DNA from: Chitinophaga solisilvae
GTDB lineage: Bacteria; Bacteroidota; Bacteroidia; Chitinophagales; Chitinophagaceae
Direction: 5' to 3'
DNA length: 64,000 nucleotides
Assembly (NCBI RefSeq): GCF_009928525.1
Contig: NZ_JAABOK010000010.1
Span: 62,001 to 126,000 of the forward strand
Shown here: positions 35,337-45,114 of the stretch, one piece after another
Layout: each line of letters starts with the position of its first letter
Position numbering within the stretch: position 1 is the first letter of the stretch
Program-made: the position numbers and the translations under genes
Notes under the pieces: model-generated
What the model was told of the DNA's origin: nothing
Databases searched by the model: none
Seen by the model: the letters and a program-made list of their open reading frames with translations, nothing else

Positions 35337-35721
35337 AAGTTTTTTAGTCTGGGCAGCGGCTTTAGGCGCATTGGCAGTAGTTTTGGGCGCATTCGGCGCG
35401 CATAAGCTGAAAGAGCTGGTGCCACCGGAAACAGTATCCACTTTTCAGACAGGCGTTACGTATCAGTTCTATCATGTTTTTGCTTTGCTGGCTACCGGCA
35501 TCCTCTTTGCTAATGCAGGAGGTAGTCAACTGGAATGGGCCGGCAGATGTTTTATTATCGGTATCTTCCTGTTCTCCGGATCGCTCTACGCACTCACCAT
35601 GCTGAAAGCTACCGGCAACGTAGGACTCAGAGGTATCGGCATCATTACGCCTATCGGTGGCGTATTCTTCATCATAGGCTGGATATGCCTGCTGATGGGA
35701 ATCTTAAAGATCAAAGCGTAA
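35329..35721 (+). CDS. DUF423 membrane protein
   Basis: A 130-residue protein with four membrane helices and the DUF423 motifs LGALAVVLGAFGAHKLKE, FQTGVTYQFYHVFALL and SLYALTMLKATG, ending in ITPIGGVFFIIGWICL. It is a widespread small inner-membrane protein with no settled function. It overlaps aroK by 8 bp and is 5 bp from the next gene, so it is probably co-transcribed. Confidence 0.92.
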   Translation: MHKSFLVWAAALGALAVVLGAFGAHKLKELVPPETVSTFQTGVTYQFYHVFALLATGILFANAGGSQLEWAGRCFIIGIFLFSGSLYALTMLKATGNVGLRGIGIITPIGGVFFIIGWICLLMGILKIKA

Positions 35722-35726
35722 AGTAT

Positions 35727-37145
35727 ATGCATAAATTTTTTTGGGCGTTGTTATGTGGTGTCATGCTGGGAATAGCAGTACAGGCACAGGATACGAAGAA
35801 TATTACCGGCAGATGGTATGGCGTATCCAGTTCCTACTACGGTGAAAAACAACGCCTGATCGTTGTGCTGGAGAAAAACGGCGACGGCTATACGGGCCGG
35901 CTGTCCAGCCCGGAACAGTCAGCGGAAAGCCTTCCTTTCGATAACGTAGTATATAGAAAAGATACCCTGCTGTTACGGATAGACGAAATCAACTTTGCAT
36001 ATGCAGGAGTGTGGAATGCCGCCGCCAGACAGTTTCAGGGCATATTCACCTGGAACGGACAACAGCATAAATTTGATCTGTCGAGGAAGGAGATAAAAAG
36101 GGAAGACCTGTATAAACGGCCACAGGAGCCACAGCCGCCTTATCCGTATGCTACCGAGGAAGTGACCTTTCCCGGCAAAGATGGTAAAGTAATGCTGGCA
36201 GGCACTTTTACACGCCCTGCTGCCCTGGGAAGGTATCCCGTAGTGGTAATGCTCAGCGGTTCCGGTCCGCAGGACCGCAACGCGGAGATGGCAGGACATA
36301 AAACATTCCTGGTGCTGGCGGACTATTTTGCACGCAACGGTATCGCCTCCCTGCGCTTCGACGACCGCGGTACAGGCAGATCTTCGGGCACTTACAGCCA
36401 GGCAGGAATATACGATTTTGCCAATGATGCCCGCGGTGCTGTAGCATACCTGAAAACACGCAGAGATATTGACCCTTACAGTATTGGCCTGCTGGGCCAC
36501 AGCGAAGGCGCCATTGTAGCGCAGATTGCTGCGGCAGACAATAAATCGGTCGGTTTTGTAGTTTGCATGGCAGGCGTAGGGCTACCCGGCCGCGAACTCG
36601 TAGATCAGCGGCTGGTGCTGGAAGGCAAACTGGCCGGTGAATCAGACAGCCTGGTGCGGGATAGACTGATACGCCTGAAGCCTTACTGGGACGCGCTGGC
36701 AGGCGACACCAATATTGTGGCTGCTACTGCAAAAGCCAGAGAAGCACTGCAGGAAATATACCGCAGTTCCCCGAAAGAACTGCAGGCACAGGTGTCTGAA
36801 CAGGAATTCGTAAATAACATACATTTTGATAAAGAACTGTCATCCGTTTTACTGTACAAACCGCTCGATTACCTGAAGCAGATCAAATGTCCCTTCATGG
36901 CTGTCAACGGTTCCAACGATGTACAGGTAGATGCCACTTCCAACCTGGAAGCCATTGAACGCGGTCTGCGTGAAAATGGGAATATGCTTGTCACCATCCG
37001 GAAGTTCGACGGATTAAACCACCTGTTTCAGCGATGCAAAACCTGTACAGTGGCTGAATACGGCGACCTGGAACAAACCATTGACCCCCTTGTGCCGGAA
37101 TTTATTGTGCACTGGATTTTACAGCTGCCACCTACAGCGAGGTAG
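35727..37145 (+). CDS. Secreted alpha/beta hydrolase
   Basis: A 472-residue exported hydrolase. The ATG at 35727 starts a signal peptide (MHKFFWALLCGVMLGIAVQA); a beta-rich N-terminal domain follows to about residue 130. The catalytic domain begins near EEVTFPGKDGKVMLAG with VVVMLSGSGPQDRNAEM, the nucleophile elbow LGHSEGAIVAQ and a final His in FDGLNHLFQ. It fits the esterase/peptidase group related to dienelactone hydrolase and S9-type enzymes; substrate unknown. It sits between DUF423 and ftsK. Confidence 0.9.
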   Translation: MHKFFWALLCGVMLGIAVQAQDTKNITGRWYGVSSSYYGEKQRLIVVLEKNGDGYTGRLSSPEQSAESLPFDNVVYRKDTLLLRIDEINFAYAGVWNAAARQFQGIFTWNGQQHKFDLSRKEIKREDLYKRPQEPQPPYPYATEEVTFPGKDGKVMLAGTFTRPAALGRYPVVVMLSGSGPQDRNAEMAGHKTFLVLADYFARNGIASLRFDDRGTGRSSGTYSQAGIYDFANDARGAVAYLKTRRDIDPYSIGLLGHSEGAIVAQIAAADNKSVGFVVCMAGVGLPGRELVDQRLVLEGKLAGESDSLVRDRLIRLKPYWDALAGDTNIVAATAKAREALQEIYRSSPKELQAQVSEQEFVNNIHFDKELSSVLLYKPLDYLKQIKCPFMAVNGSNDVQVDATSNLEAIERGLRENGNMLVTIRKFDGLNHLFQRCKTCTVAEYGDLEQTIDPLVPEFIVHWILQLPPTAR

Positions 37146-37166
37146 TTGCACTTTTGAAGTTATATT

Positions 37167-39815
37167 ATGTCCAAGAATAAACTGAAAACCGAAAAACCGG
37201 AAAACAAGAAACCAAAAGGCGCCGCCCCCAATCCTGATGTGTTGAAGAAAGACAAGGAGCCTGAGGTAAAAGTGAAAGAGCTGGTAAAAGATGAACGTAC
37301 CCATAAAGTAATGGGTGTGTTCTTCCTGTTGCTGTCTGTATACTGCTTTATTGCATTCACCTCGTACCTGTTTACCTGGGAAGAAGACCAGGATAAGGTC
37401 TTCCGCTATTCCACCAGGGAACTGCTGATCGGCGATGTGAAGGTAGACAACCTGCTGGGTCGCCTGGGCGCTTATGTTTCCCATAACTTCTTTTACAGCG
37501 GTGTAGGTATTGCCGCCTATCTGTTCTGCTATTTCTTCTTTATCATCGGTGTTAATTTTATCGTTGGCCGCCGCGTGTTCCGCGTCTGGCGGAATATAAA
37601 ATACATTCTCTTCGGCCTGCTGTTCATCAGTATGTCGATGGCATTTCTGACCTATGGCGCTGACTTCCCCTGGGGCGGTGCGCTGGGCAATGCCCTGGAA
37701 AAATGGACTTCCGGTTTCATCGGGAAAACGGGCACCGCTCTATTACTGCTGGTAGCTGGTTTCTCCTGGCTGATCTGGAAGTTTAATTTCAACTTTAAAT
37801 GGCCGGAGAAAAAAGAAAAACCGCCCAAACCTGCACCGGTGGGGCCTGTGCCAATGGCGGCGCCGGCTGCCACTGCAGCAGCTGCCTCCGTTCCTGTAAA
37901 TCCTGTTGCAGACAACAGAAAGAACAGCCTGAAAGAAGATAACGGTGTGGTAGTTATTCCGCCGCATGAAGAGGAAGAAGAAGAACTGCTGCCCATGCAG
38001 CTGATTGAGAAAGAAGAGATGGATATCACCGTAATCCCTTCCCATACGCCGTATATGCCGCCGGCAGCACCGCCTGTGCCGGAAGAAATGCCGGAAATGA
38101 TGGAGCATACATTGGAAGAAGAAGAGGAACCGGAAGAAGATCCGGGCCCGCTGCTATATGTGGAGGATATACCGGAAGAGCCTGCCCCACCGGTTTCCCG
38201 GAAGAAACCGCAGCCGGAAGAAGTAACTTTTGAGATCAAGGAAACCTTCAGGGACGAAGAAGAAGATGTGGAAGAAGCAGTGGCTGTGCGGCCCGTAGTG
38301 CCCGTAGATCCCTATGATCCGTCACTGGACCTGCGGGATTATAAGTTCCCCGGGCTGGATCTCCTGGAAAATCATAATGCAGACAAAGTAATTGTACAGG
38401 ATACCGGGGAGCTGGAAAAGAACAAGAACCAGATCATTGATACGCTGAAGAACTACGATATTTCCATTCAGAAGATCAGCGCCACGGTAGGCCCTACTGT
38501 TACATTGTATGAGATTGTGCCGGCGGCTGGAGTACGCATCTCCCGTATCAAAAACCTGGAAGATGATATTGCGCTGAGTCTGTCTGCATTGGGTATACGT
38601 ATCATTGCTCCTATACCGGGCAAGGGTACTATCGGTATCGAGGTGCCCAATGTGAAGAAAAGTATCGTTTCCCTGAAAAATATGCTGGCATCGGAGAAGT
38701 TCCAGTCCAGCACCATGGATCTTCCGATAGCTATCGGTAAAAAGATCGACAACGAAAACTTCATTGCCGACCTGGCCAAGATGCCTCACCTGCTGATGGC
38801 GGGGGCTACCGGTCAGGGTAAATCCGTTGGTATCAACACCTTGCTGGTATCGTTATTGTACAAGAAGCATCCGTCACAGTTAAAGTTTGTACTGGTAGAT
38901 CCCAAGAAAGTGGAATTATCGCTGTATAAGCTGATTGAAAAGCATTTCCTGGCCAAGCTGCCGGGAGAGGACGATGCCATCATTACCGATACCAAGAAGG
39001 TGATCCATACGCTGAATGCGCTGTGTATTGAGATGGACCTGCGTTATGACCTGCTGAAAGAAGCGGGAACGCGCAATATCCGCGAGTACAATGCGAAATT
39101 CACCCAACGCCGGCTGAATCCGCAGAAAGGCCATCGTTATCTGCCATTCATTGTGCTGGTGGTGGACGAGTTTGCCGATCTTATCATGACGGCCGGTAAA
39201 GAGGTGGAAATGCCGATTGCACGTCTGGCCCAGCTGGCGCGTGCCGTTGGTATACATCTGATTATAGCCACGCAGCGTCCGTCCGTAAATATCATTACCG
39301 GTACCATCAAGGCCAACTTCCCGGCCCGCGTGGCCTTTAAGGTGTCTTCCAAAATAGATTCCCGTACCATCCTGGATATTGGCGGTGCAGAGCAGCTGAT
39401 TGGCCAGGGGGATATGCTGGTATCATTTAACGGAGAACTTGTGCGGTTGCAGTGCGCCTTTGTGGATACGCCGGAAGTGGAAAATGTGGCCGAGTTCATC
39501 GGTAACCAGAAAGGATATCCTGATGCCTTCCTGTTGCCGGAATATGTTGATGACAAGGATTCCGAAGGCAAGGAGCTGTCGCTGGCAGACAGGGATCCGC
39601 TGTTTGAAGAAGCCGCCCAGGTGATCGTGCAAACCCAGCAGGGCTCCACGTCCCTGTTACAGCGGCGCATGAAGCTGGGCTATAACCGCGCCGGCCGCCT
39701 CATGGATCAGCTGGAAGCTGCCGGTATTGTAGGGCCTAACATGGGCAGCAAGGCCAGGGATGTACTGGTAAAAACGGATGCAGAATTACAGGAAATTCTT
39801 AACGATTTGTTATAG
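37167..39815 (+). CDS. ftsK: DNA translocase FtsK
   Basis: An 882-residue cell-division and chromosome-segregation motor. It has four N-terminal membrane helices (residues about 45-210), an acidic Pro/Glu-rich linker (about 220-390) and the alpha-beta motor with Walker A GATGQGKSVGIN (about 547) and Walker B IVLVVDEFADLI. The C-terminal winged-helix gamma domain (GSTSLLQRRMKLGYNRAGRL) recognises polar KOPS-like sites. It is followed by lolA, a gene order also seen in distant bacteria such as E. coli. Confidence 0.96.
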   Translation: MSKNKLKTEKPENKKPKGAAPNPDVLKKDKEPEVKVKELVKDERTHKVMGVFFLLLSVYCFIAFTSYLFTWEEDQDKVFRYSTRELLIGDVKVDNLLGRLGAYVSHNFFYSGVGIAAYLFCYFFFIIGVNFIVGRRVFRVWRNIKYILFGLLFISMSMAFLTYGADFPWGGALGNALEKWTSGFIGKTGTALLLLVAGFSWLIWKFNFNFKWPEKKEKPPKPAPVGPVPMAAPAATAAAASVPVNPVADNRKNSLKEDNGVVVIPPHEEEEEELLPMQLIEKEEMDITVIPSHTPYMPPAAPPVPEEMPEMMEHTLEEEEEPEEDPGPLLYVEDIPEEPAPPVSRKKPQPEEVTFEIKETFRDEEEDVEEAVAVRPVVPVDPYDPSLDLRDYKFPGLDLLENHNADKVIVQDTGELEKNKNQIIDTLKNYDISIQKISATVGPTVTLYEIVPAAGVRISRIKNLEDDIALSLSALGIRIIAPIPGKGTIGIEVPNVKKSIVSLKNMLASEKFQSSTMDLPIAIGKKIDNENFIADLAKMPHLLMAGATGQGKSVGINTLLVSLLYKKHPSQLKFVLVDPKKVELSLYKLIEKHFLAKLPGEDDAIITDTKKVIHTLNALCIEMDLRYDLLKEAGTRNIREYNAKFTQRRLNPQKGHRYLPFIVLVVDEFADLIMTAGKEVEMPIARLAQLARAVGIHLIIATQRPSVNIITGTIKANFPARVAFKVSSKIDSRTILDIGGAEQLIGQGDMLVSFNGELVRLQCAFVDTPEVENVAEFIGNQKGYPDAFLLPEYVDDKDSEGKELSLADRDPLFEEAAQVIVQTQQGSTSLLQRRMKLGYNRAGRLMDQLEAAGIVGPNMGSKARDVLVKTDAELQEILNDLL

Positions 39816-39950
39816 TATTTTACCATATATAAGAATTCGTCATACATTTTAACAAAATATACGAATTTTGCAGTCCATTAAAGACTGGGATCACAGTATA
39901 CCGGCATGGCATTTGACATGCCAGGGTAGCACAAACTAAAAAAAACTACA

Positions 39951-40613
39951 ATGAAGAAATTTGTATTAACAGGATTGTTACTGAGTGGTATCGTTTTCAG
40001 CGGTATGGCGCAAACCAAAGGGGGGGGCGTCAACGATGCAAAGGCCAAAACTATCCTGGACGGTGTCAGCAATAAATTCAAATCATTGAAGTCCGTAGTG
40101 GCTAATTTTATACTCAAAGTGGAAAGTGCCAAAAATGTAAATGATTCCAGGAAAGGAACCGTTTACCTGAAAGGGGCCAAGTATAAAGTGACGCTTCCCG
40201 GACAGGAGATTATCAGCGATAATAAAACATCCTGGACATATGCTAAAGATGTAAACGAGGTAACCATCAATAACGTAGACCAGAGCAGCGGGGCCATGAC
40301 GCCTGCCAAACTGTTCACCAACTTCTACGATAAAGACTACCTGTACCGTCTGGACGGAGAAACCAACGAAAAAGGCAAAGTATTACAGAACATAGAACTG
40401 ACCCCGACGGATAAGTCCAAGAACGTATTCAAAGTGGTTGTTTCTGTGGATAAGAAAAACCAGAACATCGCAAGGATGAAGGTTTTCGAGAAAAATGGTA
40501 ACCATTACACCTACGAAATCACCAGTTTCACACCGAACGCCAATGTAGCGGATGCAGTATTCACTTTCGATGCCAAAAAGTATCCGGGAGTGGAAGTGGT
40601 GGACCTGCGGTAA
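39951..40613 (+). CDS. lolA: LolA-like outer-membrane lipoprotein carrier
   Basis: A 220-residue periplasmic protein with signal peptide (MKKFVLTGLLLSGIVFSGMA). The mature part has the LolA half-barrel pattern: LKSVVANFILKVES, GTVYLKGAKYKVTLPGQE, NKTSWTYAKDVNEVTINNV and FTPNANVADAVFTFDAKKYP. It would ferry lipoproteins across the periplasm. The position right after ftsK supports the call. The organism's several lipoproteins in this window would be its cargo. Confidence 0.88.
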   Translation: MKKFVLTGLLLSGIVFSGMAQTKGGGVNDAKAKTILDGVSNKFKSLKSVVANFILKVESAKNVNDSRKGTVYLKGAKYKVTLPGQEIISDNKTSWTYAKDVNEVTINNVDQSSGAMTPAKLFTNFYDKDYLYRLDGETNEKGKVLQNIELTPTDKSKNVFKVVVSVDKKNQNIARMKVFEKNGNHYTYEITSFTPNANVADAVFTFDAKKYPGVEVVDLR

Positions 40614-40629
40614 TTCGTAATTAATGTTT

Positions 40630-40637
40630 TACCTTTG
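40630..40637 (+). promoter_or_regulatory. -7 element upstream of lpdA
   Basis: TACCTTTG matches TAnnTTTG, 26 bp before the lpdA ATG, suggesting lpdA has its own promoter apart from the ftsK-lolA transcript. No convincing -33 element is seen. Confidence 0.45.
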
Positions 40638-40663
40638 GCAAGTTTCAAATAAAATTAAACATT

Positions 40664-42070
40664 ATGGCATACGACGTTATCGTAATTGGTAGTGGCCCGG
40701 GTGGTTATGTAGCTGCTATCCGTGCTTCTCAGCTGGGATTTAAAACCGCGGTAGTGGAAAGAGAAAACCTGGGTGGTATCTGTTTAAACTGGGGCTGTAT
40801 TCCAACCAAAGCTTTATTAAAAACCGCACAGGTATTTGAATATACTAAGCATTCAAAAGACTACGGTATTACTGTGTCTGATGCACAGGTAGATTTTGAA
40901 GCTGTTATCAAACGTTCTCGTGGCGTTGCTGATAAAATGAGCAGGGGCGTTCAGTTCCTGATGAAGAAAAACAAGATTGATGTACTGATGGGCAATGGTA
41001 AAGTAAAAGCCAAAGGCCAGGTAGAAGTAACGGACAAAGACGGTAAAGCTACCGTTCACGACGCGAAACACATCATTCTGGCTACCGGCGCCCGTGCCCG
41101 TGAGCTGCCAAACCTGAAAATCGACGGTAAAAGCGTAATCGGCTACCGTGAGGCAATGGTACTGCCTAAACAACCTAAATCCATGATCGTGGTTGGTTCC
41201 GGCGCTATCGGCGTTGAGTTTGCATATTTCTATGCTACACTCGGCACCAAAGTAACCATCGTTGAATTCATGCCGCGTATCGTTCCGGTAGAAGATGAAG
41301 ACATCTCCAAAGAACTGGAAAAAATATACAAGAAGAAAGGTATTGAAATCATGACCAACGCTTCTGTTGAAGCAGTGGAAGCTACCGGTAACGGCGTTAA
41401 GGCAAAAGTAAAAACACAGACCGGCGAAATCACCCTGGAAGCAGACGTGGTACTGAGCGCGGTAGGTATTGCTGCCAATATCGAAAACATCGGTCTGGAA
41501 ACACTGGGTATCAAAACCGACAAAGGCCGTGTTGTAGTTGATAAATACTACCAGACCAACATCCCTGGCGTTTACGCTATCGGTGATATGGTTCCTGGTC
41601 AGGCGCTGGCGCACGTTGCCTCCAAAGAAGGTATCATCTGCGTGGAAGCTATTGCCTACAACGAAAAGAAATACGCACACAAACCAGAAACAATCGACTA
41701 CATGAACATTCCGGGCTGTACTTACTGCGCGCCTGAAATTGCTTCTGTAGGCTATACCGAAAAAGCTGCGAAAGAAGCCGGTTACGAAGTGAAAGTGGGT
41801 AAATTCCCATTCTCCGCTTCCGGTAAAGCTTCTGCTGCCGGTGCTACTGAAGGTTTCGTAAAAGTAATCTTCGACGCCAAATACGGTGAGTGGTTAGGTA
41901 CCCACATGATCGGCGCCAACGTTACAGAAATCATTGCTGAAACAGTGGTAGCCCGTAAACTGGAAACAACCTACCAGGAAGTGCTGGATTCCATCCACCC
42001 GCACCCAACCATGAGCGAATCCGTAAAAGACGCCATCGAAGTGGCTTACGGCGAAGCCATCCACCTGTAA
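40664..42070 (+). CDS. lpdA: Dihydrolipoyl dehydrogenase
   Basis: A 468-residue flavoprotein, the E3 subunit of 2-oxo acid dehydrogenase complexes and the glycine cleavage system. The FAD motif DVIVIGSGPGGYVAAI, the redox-active GGICLNWGCIPTKALL (two Cys five apart), the NAD motif MIVVGSGAIGVEFAYFY and the active-site HPHPTMSE are complete. No E1 or E2 genes are nearby. Its TAA stop is directly followed by palindrome B2. Codon use is smoother than in neighbours (for example GGT, AAA), as in highly expressed genes. Confidence 0.97.
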   Translation: MAYDVIVIGSGPGGYVAAIRASQLGFKTAVVERENLGGICLNWGCIPTKALLKTAQVFEYTKHSKDYGITVSDAQVDFEAVIKRSRGVADKMSRGVQFLMKKNKIDVLMGNGKVKAKGQVEVTDKDGKATVHDAKHIILATGARARELPNLKIDGKSVIGYREAMVLPKQPKSMIVVGSGAIGVEFAYFYATLGTKVTIVEFMPRIVPVEDEDISKELEKIYKKKGIEIMTNASVEAVEATGNGVKAKVKTQTGEITLEADVVLSAVGIAANIENIGLETLGIKTDKGRVVVDKYYQTNIPGVYAIGDMVPGQALAHVASKEGIICVEAIAYNEKKYAHKPETIDYMNIPGCTYCAPEIASVGYTEKAAKEAGYEVKVGKFPFSASGKASAAGATEGFVKVIFDAKYGEWLGTHMIGANVTEIIAETVVARKLETTYQEVLDSIHPHPTMSESVKDAIEVAYGEAIHL

Positions 42071-42315
42071 TTATTTTATTATTTGGTTATTTGAGATTTT
42101 GAATAAATAGAGAAGCCTTTCTGATTTTCAGAAAGGCTTCTCTATTGTATTAAAGAAAGCCTCTCTGATTTTCAGAAAGGCTTCTTTTTTTGTATTAAAG
42201 AAAGCCTCTCTGATTTTCAGAAAGGCTTCTTTTTTTGTATTAAAGAAAGCCTCTCTGAAAATCAGAAAGGCTTCTCGATTTATTCAAAATCTCAAATAAC
42301 CAAATAATAAAATAA
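42071..42315. repeat. Composite palindrome B2 with four nested terminator hairpins
   Basis: A 245-bp inverted repeat fills the whole gap between the lpdA TAA and the convergent TAG of the S8 peptidase gene. The outer arms read TTATTTTATTATTTGG followed by TTATTTGAGATTTTG on both sides. Inside are four tandem hairpins built of GAAAGCCTCTCTGATTTTC-type arms and T runs, three of them nearly identical units of about 45 bp (GTATTAAA joins them). The array thus has several potential terminators facing each way. Confidence 0.92.
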
Positions 42316-45114
42316 CTACTGTTTCACCATCTGCCGGGAGAAGATTTTTTGTCCGTTGAGGTAGATGCTGCAGTTGTAGATGCCTGCGGGAAGCCAGGAT
42401 ACAGGGATGGTTTCCTGCATATCTGAAATGGTGCGGATCATTAAGGTACGGCCGCCCATATCGGTTATCCGCAGTTGTCTGGTACGTAATTCCTTATCCA
42501 GGATGTACAGCTGGCTGGTGACCGGGTTGGGGAACATCAGGATATCGTTTTCCAGGAGGATGCTGACAGATACATAATCTGAATAGAAATTCCTGCCATC
42601 GCCGGTTTCCAGGCGTACCCGGTATAATACGATACCTTCATAGGGTTGCGTATCCGTGAAGTTGAAACTGAGGTTGCCATTTACGGCCTGTGTGCCTATT
42701 GTTGTCCATCCGTTCAGACTTTTTCTTTCCCAGTAGATATTTTTCAGCAGATAGGTGCTGCCCAGCGTCAGGGATAACAGTACCTGGTTATTGCCGGAAG
42801 GGTCTGCGAGCAGGGTTTCTACGTAACAGGCAACACCTTGCAGGCTATAGTCGGTAGTATAGCTCCGTGCGCCTTCCCATCCGGCCGGGGCAACGGGTGC
42901 TATGGAAAAGTAAGGTGTAGATATGGTTTTCTTTGGAATGAAGAGGAACGTGTCGCGTACCTGTTTGTATAATGCCATTTTTCCGGCATTCATGTAATAG
43001 ATGTTATAGGCTGCCGCCGCCGGTATCCGGGCCCAGGAAATGAGGGCGGTATCTGCACAGTTAAAGCCGGTGCGTAGCCGCAGTTTGGGTGATACATGCG
43101 CAGCAGGACTGATAAATGACGTATCCGGCAATGTCAGCTTCAGCCATACTTTACTGAAAAGGGTATCCGGAATTTCCCACAACACGGGATAGTTAAGCAG
43201 TATCTGTTGTGTCAGCGGGCGCCAGTTAAGGCTGTCGGTGCTGTAGTAGAGATCGCCGTTGCTGGTGTAGGATGTTTCCCACTGCAGCTGTGTTTGTTCG
43301 CCTGCTGCGAAGGAGCTGCCCTGCAGCGGATTTTGCCAGGCAAAATAAGGTTCCCGGCTGAGGGACCATGCCAGTGCAAAGGCCTGGCTGGCAGTGCCCA
43401 GCTGCTTGGCGCGCACGATGATACGGAGATTGCCGGCAGGAGGATTGTCTATGCTGATCTGTTCATTGTTATTAAGCGTGTCTACTGCGCGGATGGCGGG
43501 TTTCCGGATGCTGTCTGCCGCCGGGAAACCGTTCAGTACCCAGGGAAGCCAGGTCTTGTTATCTGCTGTTACAGCTGAAATATCCAGGTCGTTGATGAGC
43601 GCTTTCACGGCTTCGGCTGCGGCAGGCGGGTCATTCCAGCTGATCGTTACTTTCACCTGCGTGGTGCCTGCAGGCACGTTAATATCAAAGAAGGTCTGGT
43701 TGTTACTGGTCAGTGTTCCTTCGCGGTAACGGTTGTCTGTCAGCGTTGTGAGTACATTTTCTGCATGTATGCTGCCAAAGCCGCGGTCGTAGCCGGGCGT
43801 AATGCCTTTCGGGCGTATGGCGCTGTTGATAATCACTGCCTTTACCAAAGCGGAATGGGGGGCAACGCCTTTCTGCTGACGGTAAGCATCCTGCATCAGG
43901 GCCACCACGCCGGAAGTGAGGGCGGAGGCGCCGGAGGTGCCATCCTGGCCATAGGCTACTATTTCCGGTTTGATGCGGCCATCGTATGCAGGTCCTTTGG
44001 ATGCCAGCATAATCACGGTACCGCCGCCATCGGTACCACCGGCTATCAGCACATTTTTGGCGTGTTTGTAATTGCCGGTCATATTAGCATAGCCGTTGAT
44101 GCCTTTATAGCGGCCGGTTCCGGCAGTTTCAGCACCGGAGTTGCCGGAAGAAAAAACATGTACCAGCGTATCTGCCGCCGCTATCTGCTGATCAAAGGCT
44201 GCCGCCTCTGACCCGTATCTGTTGTCATTGCCGCTGCCATAGGAATGATTCTGCACGGTAATGCCGTAACGTTGATAGTAGGCATTATCATCCGGGAAGA
44301 TAGAATTGTAGTTCATGGAGCTGAGGTGTGCTTCGGGAACAACGCCCAGGCCGAAATTGCCGGTGTTGCCACCGCCGGCAATCAGCGTAGCCATAGTGGT
44401 GGCGTGTGTGGTAAGTATATTGGACGTAAGCGGATTAGGTATGATCCGGTCCTTCAGATCAATATCCATTGTATCAAAGCGGTCTTCCTTAACGGAAACG
44501 GTTATACTTTTTCCGCGCACCGCAGGGTATTTATATTGTGCGGTATTGATACGGTTGACAAACGGATTGATGGTATTGATAATAATTTCTGTGGAAGGTT
44601 TGCGGAAAGCATCTGCAATGATAATAGCAGGTGTGGCTATAAATGCAGGCCAGTCCTGCTTCTTCAGCTTCACCACGGCAGCGTGATAGGTGGAAATATC
44701 CTGTATTACCCGCGCCAGCGGAGAAGGTGTATAGGTAGCATCGTAAGTTATCTGCAGGGTAATAGAATCACGGTTACTGATCTTTTCCAGCTGTTGCAAT
44801 AACAACGTAGTGGCTTTACTGTTAGGGCCGGCCAGATAAGCGTATTTTATACTACTATCCGGCGGCAGCTGCCGCAGTATATAGTGATGGCTGCTCAAAG
44901 GCTTTACCAGCCCGTATCTTCCCAGTGTTTTATCATCAGGAATATCTTTGAATCTGACAAGTACCTGCGAAGCGCTGCGCTTATCACGAAGGGTATCGGT
45001 AGCGTACCGGATAATCATGGAGTCGGCAGACGGCTTCTTCTGGGCAGCGCCCAGTTGGCAGTGGAGTAGGGCGAAAGCAGCTACTGTTAAGCTTTTGGAG
45101 GTAATTGTTTTCAT
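42316..45114 (-). CDS. Secreted S8 subtilisin-like peptidase with T9SS tail
   Basis: A 932-residue exported serine peptidase. It has a signal peptide (LTVAAFALLHCQLGAAQ), a prodomain-like N-terminus, then the catalytic Asp region (ITVSVKEDRFDTMDID), His (THATTMATLIAGGG, replacing the common HGTxVAG) and Ser (GTSGASALTSGVVALM, about residue 395). Beta-sandwich domains follow. The last 75 residues (MFPNPVTSQLYI...LPAGIYNCSIYLNGQKI) are a type IX secretion sorting domain, so it goes to the surface or outside. Its TAG stop abuts palindrome B2. Confidence 0.93.
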   Translation of the reverse strand: MKTITSKSLTVAAFALLHCQLGAAQKKPSADSMIIRYATDTLRDKRSASQVLVRFKDIPDDKTLGRYGLVKPLSSHHYILRQLPPDSSIKYAYLAGPNSKATTLLLQQLEKISNRDSITLQITYDATYTPSPLARVIQDISTYHAAVVKLKKQDWPAFIATPAIIIADAFRKPSTEIIINTINPFVNRINTAQYKYPAVRGKSITVSVKEDRFDTMDIDLKDRIIPNPLTSNILTTHATTMATLIAGGGNTGNFGLGVVPEAHLSSMNYNSIFPDDNAYYQRYGITVQNHSYGSGNDNRYGSEAAAFDQQIAAADTLVHVFSSGNSGAETAGTGRYKGINGYANMTGNYKHAKNVLIAGGTDGGGTVIMLASKGPAYDGRIKPEIVAYGQDGTSGASALTSGVVALMQDAYRQQKGVAPHSALVKAVIINSAIRPKGITPGYDRGFGSIHAENVLTTLTDNRYREGTLTSNNQTFFDINVPAGTTQVKVTISWNDPPAAAEAVKALINDLDISAVTADNKTWLPWVLNGFPAADSIRKPAIRAVDTLNNNEQISIDNPPAGNLRIIVRAKQLGTASQAFALAWSLSREPYFAWQNPLQGSSFAAGEQTQLQWETSYTSNGDLYYSTDSLNWRPLTQQILLNYPVLWEIPDTLFSKVWLKLTLPDTSFISPAAHVSPKLRLRTGFNCADTALISWARIPAAAAYNIYYMNAGKMALYKQVRDTFLFIPKKTISTPYFSIAPVAPAGWEGARSYTTDYSLQGVACYVETLLADPSGNNQVLLSLTLGSTYLLKNIYWERKSLNGWTTIGTQAVNGNLSFNFTDTQPYEGIVLYRVRLETGDGRNFYSDYVSVSILLENDILMFPNPVTSQLYILDKELRTRQLRITDMGGRTLMIRTISDMQETIPVSWLPAGIYNCSIYLNGQKIFSRQMVKQ

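Noticed and set aside
42120..42280. Three near-identical 45-bp units that could suggest a short CRISPR array
   Set aside because: There are no unique spacers; each unit is itself a hairpin and the whole sits within a palindrome. No cas genes are nearby.
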